NCBI RefSeq assembly: GCF_009905375.1
Contig: NW_027417505.1
Span: forward strand, 95,491 to 159,490
Reading direction: 5' to 3'
DNA from: Apium graveolens
Taxonomy: Eukaryota > Streptophyta > Magnoliopsida > Apiales > Apiaceae
DNA length: 64,000 nucleotides
The notes under the pieces are model-generated. The model did no database searches. It saw only the letters and a list, made by a program, of their open reading frames with translations, and was not told the DNA's origin. Position 1 is the first letter of the stretch; each line of letters opens with the position of its first letter. This document shows, in pieces, positions 10,511-22,629 of the stretch. Position numbers and translations under genes: made by a program.

Positions 10511-11847
10511 AACTTCTCCTTTCTACTCAAAGCGTCAGCTACCACGTTTGCTTTTCTCGGGTGATAATCGAGCAATCGTAATCCTTAATCAGTTCTAGCC
10601 ATCTTCGTTGCCTCATGTTGAGTTCCTTTTGAGTAAATATATACTTCATGCTCTTATGATCCGTGTAAATTTCACATCTTTCTCTATATAAATATTGTCT
10701 CCATATCTTGAGCGTAAATACAATGGCTGCTAATTCCGAATCATGAGAAGGATACTTCAATTTATGAAGTTTAAGCTGTCTTCATGCATATGCAATCACC
10801 TTGTTGTGTTGCATTACCACACATCCCAATCCTTTATGTGAAGAATCACTATATATCACAAAATCTCCTTTGTCATCTGATAGTACTAACATCAGAGCTG
10901 TAATTAACTTCTGCTTTAGCTCTTGAAAGCTTCCTTCACATTCTGCATTCCATTCAAACTTCTGGTTCTTCCTTATTAAGTTAGTCAATGGCGTGGTGAT
11001 CTTTGAGAAATCCTCTACAAATCTTCTATATACGCAGCCAATCCTAGAAAACTTCTTACCTTCATAGGCATCCTTGGTCTTTCCCAACTCATAACCGCTT
11101 GAATCTTTGCGGGATCTACCCTGATTCCTTCACTCCCAATTATATGCTCTAGAAATTGGACTTCTTTTAACCAAAATTCACACTTTAAAAATTTTGCATA
11201 TAACTTCTCATGTTTGAGAGTTTTCAATGATATCCATATATATTGCTCATGCTCTTCTTCTGACTTGGAATATATTAAAATGTCATCAATGAATACCACA
11301 ACAAACTTATCCAATTATTTCTTGAAAACTCGATTCATTAGATCCATAAAAGATGCAAGGGCGTTGGTTAATCCAAAAGGCATGACTAAAAACTCATAAT
11401 GTTCGTATCTTGTTCTGAATGCCGTCTTCAGAATATCTTCCGGTTTGATCTTCAACTGATGGTACCCTGACCTCAAATCAATCTTGGAGAAACACTTAAC
11501 TCCTTTTAATTGGTCAAGTAGATCATTTATCCTTGGTAATGGGTATAGGTTCTTAATAGTCAACTTATTTAACTCCCGATAATCTATACATAACCTCATG
11601 CTTCCGTCCTTTTTTTTACAAACAGAACTGGAGCTCCCCACAGCGACTCACTTGGCCTTATTATTCCTTTTTCCAAAAGTTCCTGTAACTGACTCGCTAA
11701 CTCGTTCATTTCTGCTGGTGCCATTCTATACGGTACCTTCGAAACTGGTTCTGCTCCTGGAGCAAGGTTGATCTCGAACTCAATTTGTCGATCTGGCGGT
11801 AGTCCTGGTAACTCTTCTGGAAACACATCTAAAAATTCCTTAACCAC
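10511..11847 (-). pseudogene. Chromovirus B reverse transcriptase and RNase H
   Basis: Reads from the minus strand in pieces. 11596-11847 is the RT N-terminus ([15 protein letters not shown]). 11315-11641 is the palm ([12 protein letters not shown], then [12 protein letters not shown] and M-P-F-G-L-T-N-A). The F-I-D-D catalytic motif is at 11282-11293. 10782-11087 and 10539-10760 hold the RNase H (V-I-Y-S-D-S-S-H-K-G-L-G; Y-T-D-H-K-S). RT copies element RNA and RNase H degrades the template. Breaks are a frameshift at a T-run near 11605, a stop near 11313, a stop near 10780 and a frameshift near 10565. Not functional. Confidence 0.9.
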
Positions 11848-12317
11848 TGAGATTTCTTCTATGCTAGGAACTTACTTCTTTGTATCCACTACATAATCTA
11901 AAAATGCTTCACAACCTTTCCTAAACAACTTTTTAGCTTGGACAATAGTAAGAAACAATTTTCCTTGCATCTGACCCCTAAATATCACCTTTTCTCCACT
12001 TTCTGCTATTAAATAAACCTTTTTGGATCTACAGTCTATATGAGCATTATTCTTTCCTAACCAATCCATTCCTAATTTTATATTAAATTCCCATAACTTG
12101 AAGAGTATCAAGTCAACTGGGAACTTATGCCCGATGATATCAATCTCATACTTTGGGCATAATTGACTTATATGTATCTTCTCCTGATTAGTAATTACCA
12201 TATTTATTACTTCACTCATAGTCCTTAAATCATATCTTAATCCATCAACAAATGTTTCAGATATAAAGATCTTGTAGCTCCTAAATCAATCAACACCTTA
12301 GCTTTAATATTATTCAC
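11848..12317 (-). pseudogene. Chromovirus B protease
   Basis: Retropepsin-like aspartic protease that would cleave the polyprotein. The active-site triad reads D-L-G (codons at 12276-12287, context V-L-I-D-L-G-A-T-R-S) instead of the D-S-G usual in chromoviruses, a probable inactivating change. Downstream, F-N-I-K-L-G-M-D-W-L-G-K (near 12060) is the conserved second half of the fold. 11872-12219 is open for 115 codons. A stop at about 12303-12305 separates it from gag. Confidence 0.82.
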
Positions 12318-13273
12318 CTAAAGTTTACCTGCTATCACTTCTGAGTTCTGAACTGCATCCTTCATTTTCAAGTCAAAAGTCCTTGTTGACGCTGGAGGAA
12401 CTGTATCATATGGTGGAGGTAAAGCTAATACCTCAACTGGTACATTCGAATTGGTGGTTGCTACACTCATCATACTCCTGATTAGTCCTGGCGATTTGTA
12501 TTTTCTAGCGATGTGTCCTGGCTTCCTACACTTGAAGCATGTAACTCTCGGCTTCAAAGCTTTACATTCATTAGCCAAATGGCCATTCTGATTACATTGA
12601 TAACATGTCATATTAATCTTGTTGCACACTCCTGGATACTTCTTCCTATAATGCTTACATTCAACTCTTTGTGGCCTATTCTCCCTTGCATGGCCCTGAT
12701 TTTGCCGGTAACCCCCTTGATTATATGGTCTTCTATTCGTCTCTCCTTTCCTTTGAGAATTTCCACTCTTATGGAACTCAATTCTCTTCACATCCCTATC
12801 TTGCGGATTCCCGGGTCCTGATTTATTTTCACAAAAAGACACCTTCCTTTTCTTATTATCTCTATCCTTCCTGGATTACACTCGGTTACTCTCAATCAGA
12901 GCTGCTTTTTGTACTACTCCTTCATAAGTATTAATATCAAACAATGACACCTTATCTCGAATCTAATACTCAAGGCCCTGTTGAAATCTTTTGGCCCTCT
13001 CTTCCTCAGTATTCACATACATTGTCACAAATCTCGACAACTCTGTAAACTTCTTCTCATACTCCACAACAGTCATACCCCCTTGTTTTCAATTCCAGAA
13101 CTTTAACTCTAATTGATTATGCATATACTTAGGACATTACTTCTCCATAAATAGTCCCTTGAACCTTTCCCAAGCAATCGTTTGAGTTTCCTCCAAAGCT
13201 CGCACTGAATCCCACCAATAGATAACTTCACCTTTCAGAAAATAGCTAGAAAACATCGTCTTTTGTTCATCTC
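12318..13273 (-). pseudogene. gag: Chromovirus B gag, C-terminal part with zinc knuckles
   Basis: Follows the A insertion on the minus strand. Capsid-type text near 13150-13260 (S-S-Y-F-L-K-G-E-V-I-Y-W-W-D-S-V) leads to M-T-V-V-E-Y-E-K-K-F-T-E-L-S-R-F-V near 13050, which is diagnostic of chromovirus gag. 12318-12842 is open for 174 codons, with two knuckles: C-Y-Q-C-N-Q-N-G-H-L-A-N-E-C and C-F-K-C-R-K-P-G-H-I-A-R-K-Y. In the second, the last Cys is replaced by Tyr. Stops interrupt the frame near 13085, 12965 and 12880. Confidence 0.88.
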
Positions 13274-16200
13274 TGTAACACCCCCAAATCCGGGGTCGAG
13301 GATCCGGGTTGTCACGAGTTCCATTTCCCTTAATAACACTTAACCTTAATAAACAACCAACTACTGCGTACTGTGACCCCACAATATACACACACACACC
13401 ACAAGTTATAGTCTCAAAGATGAATACCAAAAATAACACAAGTCATTTTATTCCACAATTATAAACCGTTACACCTTAAAAGGGTTTCTGAATAAATTTA
13501 TATTTCTTTTCCATTATTACAATTCATATAGATACATAAGTCCGGTACATCAGAAGTTGAAAGCCAAGCCTATTGGTAATTTCTACCTCAGCTATAACGG
13601 CATCAACGCCTACAGGAAACTGCGGAACGTTTCCTATCCGCTCGCAAATTGGGAGCTTGGTCCTGTTCATCTTGTCTATCTGTTGTTGTGTGATGAAAGA
13701 AGAAAGCAAGGGTGAGCACCAAGCCCACCGAAATAATAGGTATAATAATTAACAATATATGAGCATTCTCATAGTACTCATGAAAGTCTTGGTCAAGAAG
13801 AAATAAACCAAGTTTGATATCTTAATGTGACGAAGTCGCAAAATATTCAGTATATATACTTATATACTTTTCAAAATCTTTGAAATCCTCTGCCATGTAT
13901 AATATACACAGAGTTCCAGTTTATAACTGTATAAAAATATTGTTGCAAGGTGATCTCATATATCTAACCTTGTCTCAACGTTTTTGTGAAAATCTTTGTC
14001 ATGCATAAGATAATTATTAACTAGATATAAGTTGAAAAGATGAAGTTACAAGATATTCCAATATACTTATATGAATACTACTTGAACTACCACCGTTCAA
14101 GGTAAAATCAGTTTCAAAAGTTCATCACATAGATGAGACTACAAGGAAAGACTTGAATAGATTCAATCTTTGAAATATCATTATAAAAAATGAAGTTACG
14201 AGATACTTCATTAAGTCCCGATATATACACCTATATATATACATTTCATACACTCCTTGAAAACCTCTGTTATGAAAATTATAAATAGAGTTGCAATATC
14301 CAATGAATTTGGAAAGGAGAAAACCTTGGCATAAACTTGATATCTTGCTGATCAGGCAAAGATACCAATTAAGTCACCTTTTCTACTAGTAGATGGATGA
14401 ATTCCCCACTGGTCATCACCCTGGCCGCATTAGGACCTATGCTGGACTGCCACTCAGCCACTTACGCATTGATGGACTCCCACTGAGCCACTTACACTTT
14501 CATGGACGCCCACTGAGCCCATGTTGCTTATGCCGACTCAAATAGATGGACTTACTTCCCGAACGTTGGGTAAGTAATCAATTCATTTATCAAAATAGCA
14601 ACCTCGTTGCGAATATAAATATACCACATAGCCAGATCCTTTAGATTTTGAGCGAGTATTCAAGTCCCCTTCGAAAGGAAGATCTTAAATTTGAAAACGA
14701 GTTTTGGGATCCGCTCTAACTTTTAAAAATCATTTTGAAGACTCGAAAACATTTTTAAGAATGTTTGGAGTAATGCTGATTTAATGAAATAAATCAGTCC
14801 CGATATATTAGAAAATACCTGAATATTATTATTTAAATAATATTCTCATAAGGATAATCTCTATATAAATAATTGAAGTAGAAGTTTTAATACTCATACT
14901 TGAAATGAATAATAAATAACCAAAGATATACTTATACGAAAGTACGATCTTTATTTGAATAATCGAAAATAAGTTTGATTATCGAAACATTATTCTTTAA
15001 TAAAATAAAGAATATTATTTAGTAAATAAGCGGAGTCATAAGTCCTCGAATAAATATTCAAAATAATATTCCTTAAATAGAAAAACGGAGTCATAAGTCC
15101 TCGAATGAATATTCAAAATAATATTCATTAAATAAAATAAATCGAGTCATAAGTCCTCGAATGAATATTAAATTAATATTCATTAATTAAAATAAAGTTA
15201 TCGAATAAACCTTATTCGATTAATAGTTTGAAAACTATATCTATATATATATAAATATATATAATATACTCGGGAACATCGACTCCCAGTTTTAGAAAAT
15301 GTTCGCCTTTGGGTCCCCTATACTAAGGGTATACGCAACTACTGCTTATCTCTAGCATATGTATTATGCAGCTTATAAGCATTGGAATCAACAGTTAGAT
15401 ATCAATATTATGAAACAGGCATGCATATAAACCATATCAGCATGCTCCAATATATCACAAGATTTTGCTAATAACAATCATGCATCAATCACAAGATAAT
15501 GCATATACATATATACATCACCACAACAGTATAACGGATAGAAAACTTGCCTGAGTGTTCCCGGATAAACTTAAGTTTAGAGTGGGTCCGATAACCTATG
15601 AACAACAACATAAGTTGGAATTAAACCCCGGTCGCTTAAGAAACTAGACTTTAACCAATTGAACCCTAACGTTCGCTTATGGTCACTCCTACGCTTAACG
15701 AATCACATAAGTCGTTCGAGTACCCTCGGCTCCACCATTTTTAATAAATTAACCATTAAGAATTTAAAGGCGATTCTTTCGCGAGTACCCTACCAACTGC
15801 CTAATCCACTTTAAATAATTATTTTATACTCCAATTAGTCATTTAAGGATCGTAACCAAGGTTTCAAAGTAAGGTGAGGGGTAATGGTTCATTCACGAAA
15901 CGCCGTTACTTAAAACGGTCGTTTCTCCTAAACCGCACATCGGATTCAAGCGAACCACATATCAAAATGAATCTCGTAAGATAAACTATCTAATCATGGA
16001 AATGGTCAAAACCTAACAGTGAGTTCACGGGTCCTGATGTTAAGAACAAAAGCAGTCTAAGGTAAATCGGGCATTATGACGGCTATGTTTACGCGATTAC
16101 CAAAGTTTAACTACTCCAATCATCCACAAATCAACACAATTCAACCCATAACCACCAATACAACCAAACTTCATCGAAACCTTAATACATCAGTCCATAT

Positions 16201-17292
16201 TCTCAAGATTTTCCAATTTATTCAACCACAAACATGAACTACTAACTATACTTAAGTTTCATTAATTATAAACAAGATTCAATCATCCAAATCACTACAA
16301 ACCCAACCAAACTTTAAACACACAAGCATCATGCTTCTCATGAACTATATTAATCAAACCACTCCTAAATATTCAAAGTAAAACTAGGGTTTGAAGTTTT
16401 ATACCTTCCTTGAAGCTTTTAATCCACAAAAGATCCTTGGAATGTCCATGGAAGCCTTTATCTATGCTTAAGCTACCTTGAACTTACAAATAAAATCAAG
16501 AATCAAAAATTTGTTCTTGAAAGTTACTATTCACCCTAAACTAAAATGATTTGTTTGAGATAGAAAACCTTTGATTCAAGCACTCAAACTACTTGCTCTT
16601 CTTAGTTATGAAATATAGGATCCAATGAAATAAACCTCTTGAATTATGATTGAGTGGAGCTTGGGTTTGGAAATTTTTCTTCTTATTTTTCTTCAAAAAA
16701 CCGTGAGCAAGGAGATGGGGGGAAGAGAAATGAATGTGTTTGCTTGGTTGCTTCCTTTTTGTTTGTTAATTAACCTTTTACCATGGTAAAAATTGTGTGG
16801 CTCACAATCAACCAACCAACCCTTCCAATTTGGTCATGCTTATATCATCTACTTATGTCATCTTGTTACACTTGTCCTCCTCTTGTTGGTGTGATGACAT
16901 CATCATCCACTAACCCCTTTGATTAACTCCTAATTACTTGGCTAATGATCGCTGATCTGTTATACGGTTCGCTTAACTTTCGTTCTCGTTTATCATTTGA
17001 GGGATCATTCCCGGGATCTTATTACTTGGGTTCTCCTAAACCTTTCTCAATTTTTTATATTCCTTTTATGATCCTCTCTTATAATCTTTGAATTTAAATC
17101 CTTTTAATCATGTTACCTTATACTCAATTCTTTCGGTATCTGGTGGATTTTCGGGAAAAATCAAAGTGATCGAATTTCGATTCTGACGATCTTTACATAC
17201 ACTTAGCATTGATACATAAGGGTTACAAAAAGTTCTACAAAATCATTATTCATAAGGGTTACAAAAAGTTCAAAATTTTTGGGGTTATTACA
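13274..17292 (-). repeat. 3' LTR of element A
   Basis: 4019 bp, TGTAACACCCCC to GGGGTTATTACA on the plus strand. In the first 300 bp I count about eight differences from the 5' LTR copy, by eye only. It contains the same tandem blocks as the solo LTR at 4896-8981. A 61-codon open frame at 13524-13709 is not supported as a gene (see rejected items). Confidence 0.93.
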
Positions 17293-17305
17293 GTCTCCCC
17301 TCCTT
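17293..17305 (-). promoter_or_regulatory. Polypurine tract of element A
   Basis: Minus-strand AAGGAGGGGAGAC ends exactly at the 3' LTR start. This is the expected plus-strand DNA primer, and it fixes the element orientation. Confidence 0.88.
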
Positions 17306-17325
17306 AAAAGGATTCCGTCCCGGAA

Positions 17326-18078
17326 TCAGATAGAAAACAATTGGGGGTACTTTTCTAGCATTGCGCTCTCTAGTTCCCAAGTTGATTCCTCCTCATTATG
17401 ATTCTGCCATAGCACTCTAACTAGCTTGATCACTTTGTTCCGAAGCACATGTTCCTTCTTATCTATAATCTTTACTGGTTTCTCCACGTAAGTTAGATCT
17501 GGTTGCATATTCACCTGCTCGTACTCCACTATATGTCTGGCATCCCGATGATACTTCCTTAGCATTGACACATGGAACACATTATAAACTTCTTGTAGGT
17601 TTGGGGGTAAGGCTAGCTCGTAAGCTAACTTCCCAATCCGTCTAAGTATCTCAAAAGGTCCAATGTATCTTGGGCTTAGTTTTCCTTTCTTTCCGAACCT
17701 CATTAATCCCTTCCAAGGGGATACATTTAGCAATACTAAGTCCCCTACTTCATACTCCTTGTCCTTTCAGGCTAGGTCTGCATATTTCTTCTGTCTGTCT
17801 TGGGCTGCTACCAGCCGTCCTCTGATTAGATCTATTATATCCTTGGTCCTTTGGACTACTGCTGGTCCGAGCATCTTGCACTCTACAACTTCATCCTAAC
17901 ATAAGGGAGATTGACATTTTCTTCCCTCAAGGATCTCATAAGGCGACATCTCGATAATGATATATGATCTATTATCGTAAAAAAACTCAATCCGCGATAA
18001 ATGATCATTCCAAATTCTTTCAATTCTATTACACAGACTCTCATAATAGCTTCTAGCACTATAGCTTTTGCTTCTCAA
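17326..18078 (-). pseudogene. Element A integrase C-terminus with chromodomain-like tail
   Basis: One minus-strand frame broken by a stop at 17896-17898 and another near 17767. It begins with the end of the catalytic core (W-N-D-H-L-S-R-I-E-F, then M-S-P-Y-E-I-L-E-G-R-K-C-x-S-P-L-C). It goes on through the C-terminal DNA-binding region (G-K-L-S-P-R-Y-I-G-P-F-E-I-L, V-F-H-V-S-M-L-R-K-Y) and ends in a chromodomain-like tail (L-V-R-V-L-W-Q-N-H-N-E-E-E-S-T-W-E-L-E). Tekay-type integrases use this tail in target choice. The upstream part of the core with the first Asp residues is not found next to it. Confidence 0.9.
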
Positions 18079-19429
18079 TACTCCTTCTTTTCTTGTTCGT
18101 AGTCATTACTATCTTCTGTACATAATACTATACTGGTTACACTTTTGCTCGTTAGCGTTCTATAACCTTTTAATAGCCATGTCAACCTTAGTATCATGAA
18201 CACATTAGAATCGGAATACCACCATACTTGGTACCACTTCATTTCTAGCAGCCTCCATCTTCGAAAGCTTGGTCCTTCGTGTAGAAGTAAAAGAATTTAT
18301 TGAGAGATCACTATGATCATGAACACTCGTTCTATTGAATAGTTAGTACAGAAGGTGGCCAGCCTTTATTACTTGACAAGCAATTAAACATGTGGTATCC
18401 TACTAGGCTTCTATCACACAGATAGATAGTCATTCAGCAATACCTCCCCTTCTGGAAGGGTTATTCTTCTCAGTTTACAAGAAAATGAAAAGAAGAGAAA
18501 AGAAAGAATTTAAGAGAATTATATAAAAAAAAATTGCCAGAAAACATTTGGCTTGGAGTCTACCCCTGAACTATAGAGGTTTATCATAGGAGAACAAAAC
18601 ATATATATGTATATATCTCAACATCGAGCATTATCGCATCGTATTTCGCATGCCTAAATATTTTTGCTATTCCGTCCATCATTCTATGGACCCATGCTCT
18701 TGCGCGAGCTTATACACAATCACCTTTGAAACTTCCTCGACATCGAAAATCGAATCTGGGATCTCATTCTAGACATCATCGTTACTAGAATTCTATGCTT
18801 GCACCGCAACCTTCCTCGTATAGTAATACGACTCTCTATTGATAAGAAGGAATAAGTATTCAATAGGTAAATAATCGGTTGTAAGTAATCGGCTCATTAC
18901 TCGTAGAATCATTCCTGCATTACTATGGTCCACCGTTGACCTACTGTAGTCATTCATTTTCCATGAAGTCTTAATAGCTAACCATATGGAGTCCATACAT
19001 ATCGTATCGAATTCTTCTAAGGAGGTAACATGATCACCGTTCATGATTCATGAAGAACACTTCTGAACTTGATGTACATATGACATGAAGCAGATAAAAT
19101 TGCAGAAGAGTTTCGATGAAAGCAACGATAGCAGGTTAATACCATTCTTAATCATATGCCTTCAATAGAAGACTTAACTCAAAGGTTTGTTTAGTCCTTT
19201 TGAAACATGGTCCTGTCTTATTCTCAAGATAGTACCTTCTAAGATAGATAGCCCGCTCATGGCGATTACACGAATTAAACCTTTACCAAACTACTATTAC
19301 GGTTGGGTATTGCACAGTTATCACAAGGAATGTCAATCTTCCAAACCATAATACAACCTTCACGGCTTCAACCATCATCACTATATTCCTCTGGCACGAG
19401 CGCCTATAATTCCTCTCTTACACTCAAAG
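18079..19429 (-). other. Element A internal stretch with no recognisable domain
   Basis: By position on the minus strand this should hold the middle of an integrase, but I cannot read a convincing motif here. Short frames (such as 18793-19044) have no family resemblance that I see. It belongs to the heavily decayed block of element A. Confidence 0.5.
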
Positions 19430-21330
19430 TGTCGGCCACTTCATTGGCCTTTCCTAATAGTAATAGTTCCTTATAATCAATGCCATTTTAACCACCTTCA
19501 ACTAAATTTTCTACCTCATTTCAAAATACTGCTTGTGTGAAAATGCTCTTCCTTAAGTTTTGGTGAGAAAAAAAATATATCATAATTTTCCCATAATTTA
19601 TTTCCTCGGTCTTTGAATGTGAACATTGTCACGACTGACTCTCAATCATACTTTGGACGTCTCTTATCTTCGGTACTTCTCGTTGTCACCAATCTCAACC
19701 CTCATTGGGTCGATCTATATTTTCTTATGGTTCATACGTGCCCACCTGGCATTATTATAATTACGTCATATTTCCTTTATCAAAATTTCTATTCTTCAGA
19801 ACTTCGAATATTACCTTCCTCCTTATAAAACCTCTAAGGTTATCCTTAAATCGTTCCTCTTGTATTCCCTAGATACAGGGCATATCAAAATACCATTTAC
19901 TAATACTAGAACCATTGTCTATGTACTTCTGAAAACTTTCTCCCCTGATCTTTGAAGGTTGTTGTTACCTTAGTCCTTCCAATTTGTACTGTCAAAACTC
20001 ATATTGTCCCTATTAAGGGTGAAAGGCCAACCCTTATACATTCCCCTAGGGTTCATCTCAAGTTATTGAGGTTATATCCTTAATTCCACCTTTTAAAAAA
20101 GTACTTGCATCCTTGCATGGATAAATAAAGTCATATATCCCTGATAAGGGTACCTTATTCAATCATTTCCACCTCGATAGTCTATACCAAATTTCACAAT
20201 AGCATCCTTATTCAAGTTGAGGTCAATCCATATGGCCTCCAAAAGATAAAAATGGTTATCCGCTTTTCTTTCCTGATTTGGTAATAATCACATGGATGTT
20301 CTGGAAGATATTGGTTGTGTTCAACGTGAACTTCTTCTTAATAAATCCTTATTTACTTTTGTTGTTTATCTCAGTCATCTCAATGTGGGGATATCTTTCA
20401 TACATGGCGTCTCCCTTTCTGGGTATCATGCCACCGGTCTTACACTTCACATTCTTGAAGTCACTTCCTTCATCCAATTTTCCTAATTTCTTACTTTCTT
20501 GTCTCCTCAGTCTATCCGCATCTCATTTTTTATCCTTTGAACTATCTCAAGGTTTCCTCGAATCCTCCCAACTTACAGGGGATAAAATATATGTATCTCT
20601 TATGCCTTTATATTCCTTTCCACTTCAGTTTCTTTTTATTTACCTCTCTCTTACAATCATTTCACGAACCCACTAATCATTGACTTCAAACATCACGTTG
20701 TTCTGGGATTCTTGTCATCAGAACGAATCTTGACAACTTTTACAATCTTAGATTCATAATTTATCATACTCGTCCGCCTTTGTTTCGACTCTAAAGCTTT
20801 TACACTATCTCCATAACCTTGGGAATTACTTTCCCGAAAATAATTGTCTGAACTTTAATCAGTTTATTATAACCTCTGGCTCTGTGCCTTTCTTGACCTT
20901 TCACCAACGGGTGGCCTCTCTCTTAGGAAGGTCAGTGACAAAAACAGTCTTTTGCGCTTCATCAGTCATTTAGAATCTCAAATAATTCCTATATTTCCTT
21001 TAGCCAAGCTCTTGCCTCGACTGGGTTAACCTGTTCCTTGGAACTCTGAGAGCTTAGCAACTTAAAGGTCATGAAAGGATTTCCTACCATATTGTTTCCT
21101 CAAGGTGGTGGTTGGGAATAAGAGTATAAGTTCTGTTTAGACAGGTCCGTGAATTTCCGTATAGGGGTAGTGTTTCGGGTTTCCTTATCTTGCTCGACTT
21201 CTGTTTTCTCAGTATGAAATGTTTCATCCTTCTCCCATAATCAGGGTTATCTTATACGTTAAAATCCTTGTTTTTCATTTCATTATGTTATGGTTCCTTC
21301 TATCTTGATGGCGACCTCCCTGACTATCAC
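19430..21330 (-). pseudogene. Strongly decayed gag-RT-RNase H block inside element A
   Basis: Minus-strand fragments in shifting frames show the order gag, RT, RNase H. Gag text N-P-V-E-A-R-A-W-L-K-E-I is at about 21000-21040, with further capsid-like text to about 20800. RT-like text I-D-Y-R near 20190, then R-Y-P and V-E-L-R-I, and V-F-R..G-I-L-I-C at about 19880-19930; the FIDD catalytic motif is not preserved. RNase H tail G-K-A-N-E-V-A-D-T-L-S lies at about 19430-19480. Stops are frequent. The block is a second, older pol copy lying between the better-preserved segments at 21345-22180 and 17326-18078. Individual matches are weak; their order makes the case. Confidence 0.6.
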
Positions 21331-21344
21331 ATTCAGGGTTTGCC

Positions 21345-22180
21345 CTAAATCTTATTCCTCGAACTATGACTTTCATCTAAGATCCCGTCCTTAAGCACTT
21401 GAACGTTTGAAACCAAAATTCTGTAGGAACACCTCATTATTCCATTATCATCTTTCTCAGTATTAATCTCTTCTCTATTTATTGGCTCCCTGCCTTCATT
21501 CATCACTTTTTCTTGGCACAATATGATCTTTTCCAAGAATTCGGGTTGTATTGCAATCTCAAACAGCTTTTCGGTACCGGCTCCGGTTACCTTCACATCT
21601 ATTTCCATTTTCTCAAAATCTCTTATCAACTCTTCAGAAGACATTATCATCTTGAGTCTCTCCTCTCTACTAAGGGTGTTAGCCACCACATTGGCTTTAC
21701 CTGGCTGATAAATAATCTCATAATCATAATCCTTGATTAGCTCTAACCACCTCCTCTGGCGCATGTTGAGCTCTTTCTGCGTAAAATATACTTGAGCTCT
21801 TGGGGTTTGTGTAAACTTCGCACTTTTCTCTATACAAGTAGTGCCTCCAATCTTTAGGGTAAAACTATTGCCGTGAGCTCAAGATCATAGGGGGGATATC
21901 GAATTTTATATTCCCTTAATTTTCTTGACGCGTACGCGATTACCTTGATGTGCTGTATAAGAAGCACCCTAATTCCTTATGCGAAGCGTCACTACAAATC
22001 ACAAAATCTCCTTTTCCATCTGGCAACGCCAACATAGGGGCCGTCACCAACCTTTGCTTCAGTTCTTAAAAGCTGTTCTCACATTTCTCTGTCCATTCGA
22101 ACTTCTCAGTCTTACGAGTAAGCCGCATTAAAGGGGCTACTATCTTTACAAACTTGAACGAACCTCTGGTAGTGACAGGC
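21345..22180 (-). pseudogene. Element A RT tail, RNase H and integrase zinc start
   Basis: Minus strand. A short Y-Q-R-F-V-Q-V-C-K motif near 22165, matching the end of the RT connection (Y-x-R-F-V-x-x-F), leads into R-K-T-E-K-F-E-W and then an RNase H region (V-I-C-S-D-A-S-H-K near 21990). 21345-21764 is open for 139 codons: [28 protein letters not shown], then an integrase lead-in ending D-E-S-H-S-S-R. The zinc-binding HHCC proper is missing, since the segment ends against the decayed block. A frameshift and a stop lie at 21770-22100. Confidence 0.82.
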
Positions 22181-22460
22181 CAATCCTACCTCTGGTAGTC
22201 GCTCTAACCATAGTTATCAATTCCTTAATGACCATCTCTTCAGTCTTGTTAGGATCCTCCACGGGATCCTTCTCAGCAACAATCCATTTTGGGACAACAT
22301 CCTCAACCGCTACATCCTCAATATGAATATCATTCGGTCCCTCGTTAGGACGCTCTATCGGATCCACAATCTGATCTCCAATAAGTAATAAAACATCATC
22401 GCGCTGTTGCTCCTCAACCTCAGGGTTCGGAGTCCCGCTACCATATATGATAACGAACTA
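22181..22460 (-). pseudogene. Element A 5' coding segment, probable gag N-terminus
   Basis: An acidic minus-strand frame (about 90 codons, including M-D-P-I-E-R-P-N-E-G-P-N at 22367) rich in D, E, V and P. It has no stop until it runs into RT-tail sequence near 22180. It sits where gag should start, about 160 bases from the PBS. I do not recognise a gag motif; the role is inferred from position. The jump from here straight to the end of RT shows that most of gag, protease and RT was deleted. Confidence 0.55.
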
Positions 22461-22613
22461 CGCTTCTATCACGATATTTATAAGGGTTCAGATAAGGGTT
22501 TTAACTGTCAGTACTATGTTAAGTAGTCCGACTATGAACTTGACAAAAGTTCTTATTATCTTAGTGAACTTATTATTTTAACGTCACATCATCTCTGAGG
22601 TTTATAACGCTTA

Positions 22614-22625
22614 GCTCTGATACCA
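22614..22625 (-). promoter_or_regulatory. Primer-binding site (initiator tRNA-Met) of element A
   Basis: Plus-strand gctctgatacca is the perfect complement of TGGTATCAGAGC. It lies four bases from the 5' LTR start at 22630. Confidence 0.95.
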
Positions 22626-22629
22626 TTTC

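Noticed and set aside
13524..13709. About 60-codon ORF shared by A-family LTRs (also in 8560-8737 and 43890-44177)
   Set aside because: The 5' LTR of A has two extra bases near 22975 that break it. It lies in the probable R-U5 region and has no domain. Similarity between copies is just LTR similarity.
18079..19429. Possible host gene fragment captured inside element A
   Set aside because: No splice pattern, domain or open frame of note; most simply a decayed integrase region.
20278..20676. 132-codon hydrophobic ORF on the plus strand
   Set aside because: It lies antisense to the decayed gag-RT block of element A; its apparent membrane character comes from AT-rich antisense sequence.
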